From contig NZ_CP108093.1 of NCBI RefSeq assembly GCF_036188265.1, positions 434,001 to 498,000 on the forward strand: a stretch of DNA of 64,000 nt, given 5' to 3'. Position numbers and translations under genes: made by a program. The notes beneath the pieces are model-generated. The model was not told the origin of the DNA. It made no database searches and saw nothing but the letters and a program-made list of their open reading frames with translations. Shown here piece after piece: positions 26,649-34,149 of this stretch. Within the stretch, counting starts at the first letter, position 1. Every line of letters begins with the position of its first letter. The DNA comes from Streptomyces sp. NBC_00247 (GTDB lineage: Bacteria; Actinomycetota; Actinomycetes; Streptomycetales; Streptomycetaceae).

Positions 26649-29531
26649 TCACTCGGACGCTCCCGAGGGGGCGAAGGTGAGGCGGGCGAGGCGCAGGGAC
26701 CCGCGCAGGGTGACCCGGAGTTCCGCCACCCCGTCCGCGCCGAAGGCCGCGGTCACCGACCGGTAGTCGTACGGGCCGCCGGTGGCGGGGACGTCGACGG
26801 CGGCTGCGGCGCCGTCCGTCTCGATCTCGACCGTGCCCTCGCCCGCGGCGTGGACGGTGACACTGCGCACGCCCGGCCCGAAGTCGCACCCCTCGAAGAC
26901 CAGTCGGCCGCCGTCCGCTTCGGCTCCGGTGGTGGTGACCGCGTCGCCGTCGGTCTTCGCGCGGTCGACGATCTCGGTGCCGTGCTGCTCGTCGTAGTCG
27001 GCCGCCTCGATGCCCGCGGCGAGGACGGGGCGGGGCCCGGAGGGCTCTCCGCCGAGCTCCACCGAGGTGGTGAGCCGGATGTCCGCGCTGGACGCCCCGG
27101 CCAGCAGCTCGTACCCGCCGGGCTCCACGGTCCAGCGGCCGTGCGCCACGTCCCAGTGACCCAGTTCGGAGACGGACACCAGGAATTCGACGCGCTCCGA
27201 GCCGCCGGGGGCGAGGTGCAGCCTGCGGTGGCCGACCAGTTTGCGCAGCGGCAGCCGGGCGGCGTCGGGTCCGGTGCGGCGGACGTAGAGCTGGGCGACC
27301 TCGTCGGAGGCGGCCCCGCCGCCGTGGGTGACGGTCAGGCCGACGCGGAGCAGGTCGTCCTCGCGGGCGACGGTGAGGTCCTCGTACGCGAAGGAGGCGT
27401 AGGAGAGGCCGTGGCCGAACGGGTAGAGCGGGGCGCCGTCGAAGTACAGGTACGTCTGGCGGGATCCGACGACGTCGTAGTCGAACAGGTCCGGCAGGTC
27501 GGCGTCGGACGCGTACCAGGTCTGCGGGAGCCGGCCGGCCGGGGAGACGTCTCCGGCGAGGAGGCGGGCGAGCGCGGTGCCGGCGGCCTGGCCGCCGTGG
27601 GCGGTCCACACCAGGGCGGGGAGCGTGGCGTCGGCCTCCGGTACGGCGTACGGGTAGGCGGAGGTCAGGACCAGCACGGTGCGCGGGTTGGCGGCGTGCG
27701 CTGCGCGCCAGAGGTCCTCCTGCTGGGCGGGGAGGGCGAGGGTGGTGCGGTCCTCGGTCTCGCGGCCGTTGATGTGGGGGTCGTTGCCGGCGACGACGAT
27801 GACGGTGTCGGCCTGGGCCGCGACCCGTGCGACCTCGTCCGCGCCGCGCTCGACGGTCTCGACGGCGAGGACGGTGGCGCGGTCCGCCGGAATCTTTTCG
27901 CCGTTCTCGGCAACCTTTGCGCCGTCGGCGGCGACAGACACGTACCCACCCGTACCGATGTGCAGAAGGCGGTGTCCTCCGTCGTGTCCCTCGACCGCTT
28001 CCAGGCGGAACGTCTCCTGGACGATCCAGCCGCCCGGCTCCTCGGCGGAGGCGCGCACGAAGCCGTCCTCGGCGACGGAGAGGTAGAGCCCCTCGCCGGT
28101 GCGCAGGGTGAGGACGCCGTCGCCCCAGTCGACCAGGGCGAGGGCGGTGCCCTCGGGGGCGGCGACGAGCGGCGGGAGGTCGGTGCGGCCGGTGAGGAGC
28201 GCCGGGTCGAGCGCGCCTTCCTCGCCGCGCGCGCCGCCGGTCCCCGCCCCGGCGGCCGGGACGAGGAGCTGGCCTTCGTCACAGGTCAGCAGGACCCGGT
28301 CGACGCCCTCGGCGTACAGCACGTCGTCCGCGCCGTAGCGGGCGCGCACTCCGTCGAGCGGGGTCGAGCGGTGCAGCAGAGTACCGCTGTACCAGTCGAG
28401 CTTGCAGGCGTCGGCGAGCAGGCCGACGACCGCGATCTTGTGTCCAGCGCGCGGCGCGAGCGGCAGCAGGCCGTCGTTCTTGAGCAGCACCCCGGCCTGT
28501 TCGGCTGCCTCCAGGGCGAGTTCGCGGTGGGCGGGGGTGTCGAAGGCGTCGGTGTCCGCGTAGGGGTCGAGCTCCGGGTCGAACTCGCCGAGCGCGAAGC
28601 GCAGATGGAGCAGCCTGCGCACCGCCCGGTCGATGTCCTCGGGGTCGAGGAGTCCCTTGGCGAGCGCGTCGCGGATGCGGCCGGTCATCACGGAGGAGTC
28701 CGTGCCGTGGTCGGTGAAGCTGTCGACGCCCGCCTTGAGGGAGGCGGCGGTGGCCTCTTCGTGGGTGTCGTAGTAGTGCTCGGAGTCGACCAGGTTGGAG
28801 GGTGCGCCGGCGTCGGAGCAGACGACGAGCGGCTGGTCGGTCCACTGCCTCAACTGCTGGGCGAGCAGCGGGGAGACGTGGTTGGGGCGGCCGTTGACGA
28901 GGTTGTAGGCAGGCATCACCCCGGCGACCGCTCCGGCGCGGACCGCGTCGCGGAAGGCGCGCAGGTCGTACTCGTGCAGGACACGGGGGCGCACGGAGGA
29001 GGAGGCGGTGTCGCGGTCGGTCTCGTTGTTGTGGGCGAGCCAGTGCTTGAGGACCGGGGCGGTGCGCCAGTAGCGGGGGTGCTCGCCGCGCAGGCCGCGG
29101 GTGTAGGCGACGGCGATGGCGGAGGTGAGCGCGGGGTCTTCGGAGTAGCCCTCCTCGCCGCGCCCCCACAGGGGGTGGCGCAGGAGATTCACTGTCGGGG
29201 CCCAGACGTTGAGGCCGACCCGGTCGTCGCTCCGGCGCTTGGCCCGCACCTCGTCGCCCACGGCTTCACCGACCCGGCGCACCAGGTCGTCGTTCCAGGT
29301 GGCGCCGAGACCGACGGCCTGGGGGAACACGGTCGCCCCGCCCATCCAGGCGACACCGTGCAGCGCCTCCTGGCCGGTACGGAAGGCCGCCAGCCCCAGT
29401 CGCTCCACCGGCGGGGCGAACTGGTGCAGCATCGCGATCCGTTCGTCGGCCGTGAGCCTCTGGAGCAGGTCGTCGACGCGGGCCTCGAAGGGCAACTGCG
29501 GGTCGCGGAAGGGAAGCGGAAGGTCCGTCAC
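26649..29531 (-). CDS. Cytoplasmic beta-glucosidase-like GH3 enzyme with inserted trefoil-like domain
   Basis: A 960-residue GH3 protein. The N-terminal barrel includes PVLKHWLAHNNETDRD and the nucleophile segment VVCSDAGAPSN; the (alpha/beta)6 domain contains AEQAGVLLKNDGLLPL and, after an insertion, VIVVAGNDPHINGRETEDR; then a fibronectin-III-like domain (KLVGHRRLHLAPGG) and a C-terminal beta-sandwich resembling a CBM6-like module. The insertion, at roughly residues 455-560, has repeated segments GEGLYLSVAEDGFV and GTGGYVSVAADGAK like fascin or beta-trefoil domains. The GTG at 29531 has AGGGG ten bases upstream. No signal peptide is seen. Expected role: release glucose from de-xylosylated xyloglucan oligosaccharides; beta-xylosidase activity cannot be excluded. 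Confidence 0.85.
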   Translation of the reverse strand: MTDLPLPFRDPQLPFEARVDDLLQRLTADERIAMLHQFAPPVERLGLAAFRTGQEALHGVAWMGGATVFPQAVGLGATWNDDLVRRVGEAVGDEVRAKRRSDDRVGLNVWAPTVNLLRHPLWGRGEEGYSEDPALTSAIAVAYTRGLRGEHPRYWRTAPVLKHWLAHNNETDRDTASSSVRPRVLHEYDLRAFRDAVRAGAVAGVMPAYNLVNGRPNHVSPLLAQQLRQWTDQPLVVCSDAGAPSNLVDSEHYYDTHEEATAASLKAGVDSFTDHGTDSSVMTGRIRDALAKGLLDPEDIDRAVRRLLHLRFALGEFDPELDPYADTDAFDTPAHRELALEAAEQAGVLLKNDGLLPLAPRAGHKIAVVGLLADACKLDWYSGTLLHRSTPLDGVRARYGADDVLYAEGVDRVLLTCDEGQLLVPAAGAGTGGARGEEGALDPALLTGRTDLPPLVAAPEGTALALVDWGDGVLTLRTGEGLYLSVAEDGFVRASAEEPGGWIVQETFRLEAVEGHDGGHRLLHIGTGGYVSVAADGAKVAENGEKIPADRATVLAVETVERGADEVARVAAQADTVIVVAGNDPHINGRETEDRTTLALPAQQEDLWRAAHAANPRTVLVLTSAYPYAVPEADATLPALVWTAHGGQAAGTALARLLAGDVSPAGRLPQTWYASDADLPDLFDYDVVGSRQTYLYFDGAPLYPFGHGLSYASFAYEDLTVAREDDLLRVGLTVTHGGGAASDEVAQLYVRRTGPDAARLPLRKLVGHRRLHLAPGGSERVEFLVSVSELGHWDVAHGRWTVEPGGYELLAGASSADIRLTTSVELGGEPSGPRPVLAAGIEAADYDEQHGTEIVDRAKTDGDAVTTTGAEADGGRLVFEGCDFGPGVRSVTVHAAGEGTVEIETDGAAAAVDVPATGGPYDYRSVTAAFGADGVAELRVTLRGSLRLARLTFAPSGASE

Positions 29532-29613
29532 GTGCGGGTCCCCTTGGAAAGGTGGGAGGTCTGGCGGAGCCATGGGCTGCCACGGGTCCTTCGGAACATC
29601 AGCTGGTGATCTT

Positions 29614-29627
29614 TCGAAGCGCTTCGA
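29614..29627. promoter_or_regulatory. LacI-family operator 1 (upstream of GH3)
   Basis: TCGAAGCGCTTCGA, a perfect 14-bp palindrome with central CG, 83 bases upstream of the GH3 start. It matches the sites at 29795 and 41948 exactly. Confidence 0.85.
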
Positions 29628-29794
29628 TGCTCCGCGTACGACCGGCCAAGTGTCAAGAGCACGGCGGGTCTACTCGGCCTGCCCAGCTCACAGGAGCCGC
29701 CCAGGAACGCGGGAAACGTTACGGAAACAGCTCCGAGGAATGTGCGGGCGAACTCTTGTGCGGCTGGCCCCCTTCACTTAACCTCGCTGCAACA

Positions 29795-29808
29795 TCGAAG
29801 CGCTTCGA
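29795..29808. promoter_or_regulatory. LacI-family operator 2 (upstream of the transporter operon)
   Basis: A second exact TCGAAGCGCTTCGA in the same divergent region, 168 bases after the end of operator 1 and 228 bases before the solute-binding gene. The two spaced sites could support looping. The long gap to the ATG implies a leader of up to about 200 bases in which I see no riboswitch. Confidence 0.85.
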
Positions 29809-30035
29809 CAGCACTTCGAGGGTGCTCAGCCGGTGTCTCCGGAAAGTGCCTCGGACGGCTTGGTCCTCCGTGGTCCACTCCCGGTCTCGCCGCCGGTGGT
29901 GACTTCAAGCCGTCACCGCCCGGTCGTACCGCCCGATCCGGGCGGTTCCGTCCAGTTACGCCCACCTCAGACTCAGGAACCGAACGGCGGTCGCCCGCCG
30001 TGTGTCGTCCTGGTGCGCCATGAAGGGTTGACGCA

Positions 30036-31745
30036 ATGACGCCGAATTCCTCCCCCGCCACGAACCGGTCCGAGAGCGGTGCTCCGGGCCTCCGCGCCGT
30101 AACGCCGAACCGCCGGAGCTTCCTGGCTTCGAGCGCCTTCGCTGCGGTGGCCGTGGCGGGCGGCGTACCGCTGCTGGCCGCGTGCGGCGGTTCCGGCTCC
30201 GATTCGGGGAGCCGGGAGGGCACGACGAGCGGCAAGGCGCTCAGCAAGGTCGTGCCGAGCTACGTGCCCTCCAACCTGGTGCAGCCCGACGTGGCCAGCG
30301 TCAACGGATCGAGCCCCGGGTTCGCCAAGCTGCCCGACCCGCTGGCGAAGTCGGTCAAGTCCGTTCCTGGCAAGGGATCTTCCTTCCGGGTGATGACCCC
30401 GCTGTGGGGCACCGTCCCGAAGAAGGACAACCCTTACTACACCGCGGTCAACAAGGCGGTCGGCGCGACGCTGAACTTCGACCCGCAGGACGGCAACACG
30501 TACCAGGACAAGATCGGTGCCGTACTCGCCGGCGACGACATCCCGGACGCGGTGACCATCCCGGGCTGGAACATGCAGGGCCAGATCCGCAACGCCATCA
30601 CCGCGAAGTTCGCCGACCTCAGCCCCTACCTGGCCGGCGACGGGGTGAAGAAGTACCCGAACCTCGCCAACATCCCCACCGGCGCCTGGCAGTACTCGGT
30701 CTTCGGCGGCAAGCTGCGCGGGCTGCCCATGCCGTCGCCGGTCATCGGCAACGCGATCTTCTACCGCAAGGACATCGTCGGTTCCGGCGCGGTCCCGGCC
30801 AGCGCCGACGACCTGCTCGCCTTCGGCAAGGAGTACACCGCCCCGAAGAGCAAGGTCTGGGCCTTCGACGACCTGTGGACCTGCATCCAGAAGCTCTACG
30901 GCGTGCTGCCGGACGCCCCGCACTACTGGCAGCTCCAGGACGGCAAGCTCGTCCACAAGATCGAGACCAAGGAGTACCGCGAGGCCCTGGCCTTCGCCCG
31001 CAAGCTCCACGACCTCGGCTACGTCCACCCGGACGCCGAGGCCAACAAGGACGCGGACTCCAAGATCCGCTTCACCAGCGGCCACATCGTCATGTACAAC
31101 GACGGCACCGGCGGCTGGAAGGGCATGGTGACCGAACAGAAGGCCGCCAACCCGAAGTTCGACATGCAGGCGCTCGACTTCTTCTCGGCCGACGGCGGCA
31201 AGCCCGTCCTCTGGCAGGACGACCCGGCCGGCATCTACACCTTCCTCAGCAAGAAGCTCCCCAAGGCGAAGATCGAGGAGTTCCTCGCCATCGCCGACTT
31301 CGCGGCAGCCCCCTACGGCACCGAGGAGTTCATGCTCACCAACTACGGCGTCCAGGGGACCCACTACAACGTGAAGGACGGCGTCCCGACCTTCACCGAC
31401 CAGGGCATCCAGGAGGCACAGCCCTCCACCTTCCTCTTCCTCGCCTCCCCGCCGCACACCATCGCCTTCCCCGACGAGCCGAAGCTGGTCCAGGACTACG
31501 CGGGGTGGATGGCCCGCCAGGCGCCGAACATCAAGAAGCCGCTCTTCTTCGGCATGCAGATCGTCGAGCCCCAGCGCTACGCCTCCCTGTACACGCCCTT
31601 CGACGACCTGCAGAAGGACATCCGGCGCGGTCGCAAGAAGGTCAGCGACCTGGAGGCGGCGGTCTCCACGTGGAAGCAGAGCGGTGGCGACGAGCTCCGC
31701 ACCTGGTACCAGGACATCCTCGACAAGAACGGCTCCGGCAGCTGA
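30036..31745 (+). CDS. ABC transporter solute-binding lipoprotein (CUT1, xyloglucan oligosaccharide)
   Basis: A 569-residue solute-binding protein of the large YtcQ/LipO class used for oligosaccharides. The N-terminus carries a twin-arginine segment (NRRSFLAS, 25-32) and a lipobox LLAAC with the lipidated Cys50, so it is a membrane-anchored lipoprotein outside the cell. Typical segments follow: GWNMQGQIRNAITAKFADL and NAIFYRKDIVGS. It is the first gene of the plus-strand operon under operator 2 and is followed by a hairpin at 31787 and then two permeases. The substrate is inferred from the flanking GH74, GH31, GH42 and GH95 enzymes. Confidence 0.88.
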   Translation: MTPNSSPATNRSESGAPGLRAVTPNRRSFLASSAFAAVAVAGGVPLLAACGGSGSDSGSREGTTSGKALSKVVPSYVPSNLVQPDVASVNGSSPGFAKLPDPLAKSVKSVPGKGSSFRVMTPLWGTVPKKDNPYYTAVNKAVGATLNFDPQDGNTYQDKIGAVLAGDDIPDAVTIPGWNMQGQIRNAITAKFADLSPYLAGDGVKKYPNLANIPTGAWQYSVFGGKLRGLPMPSPVIGNAIFYRKDIVGSGAVPASADDLLAFGKEYTAPKSKVWAFDDLWTCIQKLYGVLPDAPHYWQLQDGKLVHKIETKEYREALAFARKLHDLGYVHPDAEANKDADSKIRFTSGHIVMYNDGTGGWKGMVTEQKAANPKFDMQALDFFSADGGKPVLWQDDPAGIYTFLSKKLPKAKIEEFLAIADFAAAPYGTEEFMLTNYGVQGTHYNVKDGVPTFTDQGIQEAQPSTFLFLASPPHTIAFPDEPKLVQDYAGWMARQAPNIKKPLFFGMQIVEPQRYASLYTPFDDLQKDIRRGRKKVSDLEAAVSTWKQSGGDELRTWYQDILDKNGSGS

Positions 31746-31786
31746 CCGCACGCGGCAGACGGCAGGACCCACGCACAGACGAAAGT

Positions 31787-31816
31787 GGCCGCCGGGCGCG
31801 ATGACGCCCGGCGGCC
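31787..31816. terminator. Intra-operon hairpin after the solute-binding gene
   Basis: A perfect 12-bp stem (31787-31798 with 31805-31816) and 6-base loop between the solute-binding and permease genes. Such hairpins often let the binding protein be made in excess over the permeases by stabilising or partly terminating the message. Confidence 0.7.
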
Positions 31817-31848
31817 GGGGCGGAGCAGCACGACATGGGGAGCTCACG

Positions 31849-33045
31849 GTGAAGCCACGGGCCACGGAGGCGGCCGGCACGGGCCGCACGCCGGACGGGA
31901 CCGACGTCCCGTCCGGCGAGGACGGTCTGACCACCGCGCGGGACGGCGGAACAGCGGATGCCGGATCGTCGGACGTGACGTCCGACGGCGGAACGTCGGA
32001 CGACGGAGTCAAGGACGGTACGGACAGGCCACGCGCCGCCGGCGGAGGTACGGTTGCCCGCGCGCGCGGCGGCCGCTTCGGCAAGACGGCCAAGGGCGGC
32101 GGCAGTCCGGCCTCCGGCCTGCTGCCCGGCGGCATCACCTGGCGGCACCGGCTGCGGCGGGACCGCACGCTGATCCTGATGACGCTCCCCGCCATCGCGC
32201 TGCTGCTGATCTTCAACTACATACCGCTGCTCGGGAACATCGTCGCGTTCCAGAACTACGACGTCTACGACCTGGGCATCACCGGCAGCCCCTTCGTCGG
32301 CTTCGACAACTTCACCCGGATCTTCGACGACTACCGCTTCTGGGAAGTCCTGATCAACACGCTGGTCATCTTCCTGACCCAGCTGATCCTCTTCTTCCCG
32401 ATCCCGATCGCCATCGCGCTGCTGCTGAACAGCGTGATGAGCTCCCGGGTGCGTGCGTGGGTGCAGGCGATCGTGTACCTGCCGCACTTCTTCTCCTGGG
32501 TGCTCGTCGTCACCGTCTTCCAGCAGATGTTCGGCGGAGCCGGCCTCGTCGCGCAGTGGCTGCGCGAACACGGCCACGAAGGCTTCGACCTGATGACCAA
32601 CCCCGGGTTCTTCAAGTTCCTGGTCACCGCTCAGGCGGTCTGGAAGGACGCGGGCTGGGGCGTCATCGTCTTCCTCGCCGCGCTCGCGGCCGTCAACACC
32701 GACCTCTACGAGGCCGCCGCGGTGGACGGCGCGGGACGCTGGCGCCGCATGTGGCACGTCACTCTGCCCGCGCTGCGCCCGGTGATCGCCCTGCTGCTGG
32801 TCCTGCGGGTCGGCAGCGCGCTCAACCTGGACTTCGAGCAGATCCTGCTCCAGCGCGACCAGGTGGGCGCCGGCGCGTCCGAGATCCTCGACACCTACAT
32901 CTGGTGGACGGGCATCAAAACCGGTGACTTCGGCTACGCCGCCGCGGCCGGGATCTTCAAGGGACTGTTCAGCGTCGCCATGGTGCTGGGCGCGAACAAG
33001 GTCGCCCACATGCTGGGCGAGCAGGGGGTGTACTCCAAGAAATGA
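31849..33045 (+). CDS. ABC transporter permease, LplB/YteP type
   Basis: A 398-residue permease. The first 105 or so residues are an unusual Asp/Gly/Thr-rich, non-hydrophobic extension, after which come six membrane helices starting at ILMTLPAIALLLIFNYIPLL. The EAA loop that contacts the ATPase is EAAAVDGAGRWRRMWHVTLP. The GTG at 31849 follows GGGGAG with an 8-base gap. It overlaps the second permease by ATGA. No ATP-binding subunit is encoded nearby. Confidence 0.88.
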   Translation: MKPRATEAAGTGRTPDGTDVPSGEDGLTTARDGGTADAGSSDVTSDGGTSDDGVKDGTDRPRAAGGGTVARARGGRFGKTAKGGGSPASGLLPGGITWRHRLRRDRTLILMTLPAIALLLIFNYIPLLGNIVAFQNYDVYDLGITGSPFVGFDNFTRIFDDYRFWEVLINTLVIFLTQLILFFPIPIAIALLLNSVMSSRVRAWVQAIVYLPHFFSWVLVVTVFQQMFGGAGLVAQWLREHGHEGFDLMTNPGFFKFLVTAQAVWKDAGWGVIVFLAALAAVNTDLYEAAAVDGAGRWRRMWHVTLPALRPVIALLLVLRVGSALNLDFEQILLQRDQVGAGASEILDTYIWWTGIKTGDFGYAAAAGIFKGLFSVAMVLGANKVAHMLGEQGVYSKK

Positions 33046-34022
33046 CGACTCTCCTGGACCTCGAAAAGACTCCGGGCGGGTGGCCCGTGGACACCGCGCC
33101 GGCCCGCACCCCGCTCCAGCGCCTCCTCGGCACCGAATCGCGCCCCGCCTGGGAGGACGAGCCGACGAAGGCCGGTCTCGCCTTCAAGGGTTTCGGCCTC
33201 GTCGCGATCTGCGCGGTGATCCTCATCCCCATCTGGGTGGTGGTCGTCACCAGTCTCTCCGACACCAAGGCCATCAACGACGCGGGCGGGCTGGTCGTCT
33301 GGCCGAAGAGCATCACCTTCGTCGCGTACAAGGAACTGCTGAGCGGCGGCGCCGTCACCCGGGCGGCGATGGTCAGCATCGGACTGACCGTCGTCGGCAC
33401 GGTGTTCAGCATGGTGATCTCGATCCTGTGCGCCTACGGCCTCAGCCGACGCGACTCGATCGCCCACCGGCCGCTGCTGATGACGCTCATGGCGACGATG
33501 TTCTTCGGCGCGGGACTCATCCCCACGTATCTGCTGGTGACCGGGATCGGTCTGAGCAACAGCTACTGGTCGATGATCCTGCCGAGCGCGATCTCCGTCT
33601 TCAACATCCTGGTGCTCCGCGGCTTCTTCATGGACACCGCCCCCGAACTCATCGACGCGGCACGGATCGACGGCGCCGGTGAGTGGCGCATCCTGCTCCA
33701 GATCGTCATGCCGCTCTCCCGCGCGGTGGTCGCGGTCATCTCGCTGTTCTACGCGGTGGGTTACTGGAGCCAGTGGTTCAACGCCATGCTCTACATCCAG
33801 GACAGCGACAAGTACCCGCTCCAGATGATCCTCCGTCAACTCGTGCTCCAGCACCAGGTGCCGCCGGGCGCGATGGGAGCGGCGGTGAGCAGCGGGCAGA
33901 TCAACAGCCTCGCGGTCCAGATGGCCGTCATGGTCCTCGCGCTGATCCCGGTGGCGGTGCTGTCGCCGTTCGTCCAGAAGCACTTCCAGAAGGGGATGCT
34001 CACCGGGGCCGTGAAGGGCTGA
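33042..34022 (+). CDS. ABC transporter permease, YtcP type
   Basis: A 326-residue second permease with six membrane helices (first at about 50-72) and EAA loop DAARIDGAGEWRILLQIVMP. YtcP partners of LplB form the heterodimeric channel of CUT1 importers for larger oligosaccharides. The ATG at 33042 overlaps the first permease. As in most Streptomyces CUT1 systems the ATPase is absent and would be the shared MsiK, encoded elsewhere. Confidence 0.9.
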   Translation: MTTLLDLEKTPGGWPVDTAPARTPLQRLLGTESRPAWEDEPTKAGLAFKGFGLVAICAVILIPIWVVVVTSLSDTKAINDAGGLVVWPKSITFVAYKELLSGGAVTRAAMVSIGLTVVGTVFSMVISILCAYGLSRRDSIAHRPLLMTLMATMFFGAGLIPTYLLVTGIGLSNSYWSMILPSAISVFNILVLRGFFMDTAPELIDAARIDGAGEWRILLQIVMPLSRAVVAVISLFYAVGYWSQWFNAMLYIQDSDKYPLQMILRQLVLQHQVPPGAMGAAVSSGQINSLAVQMAVMVLALIPVAVLSPFVQKHFQKGMLTGAVKG

Positions 34023-34047
34023 GCCCACCGCGTTCCCCCTGCCCCAC

Positions 34048-34080
34048 GTGCCGCGCGCCGGGACCTCCCGCGCGCGGCAC
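34048..34080. terminator. Hairpin between the permeases and the GH74 gene
   Basis: An 11-bp stem (34048-34058 with 34070-34080) and 11-base loop, 25 bases after the permease stop. It could attenuate transcription into the enzyme genes or end it, in which case GH74 would need its own promoter in 34081-34149; I see no clear one. Confidence 0.6.
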
Positions 34081-34149
34081 GGAGCGTCCCCCGCACGGCC
34101 CCGATCCCCCGCCTCACCCCGCCCCTCCCCGCTCCGGAAGGACTCCGCC

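Noticed and set aside
26850..29609. 919-codon plus-strand frame across the GH3 gene
   Set aside because: Gly/Val/Arg-rich composition with no family motif; the minus strand has a full GH3 enzyme.
29828..30035. Riboswitch in the long leader of the solute-binding gene
   Set aside because: No conserved riboswitch core or strong ordered stems seen; LacI operators already explain control.
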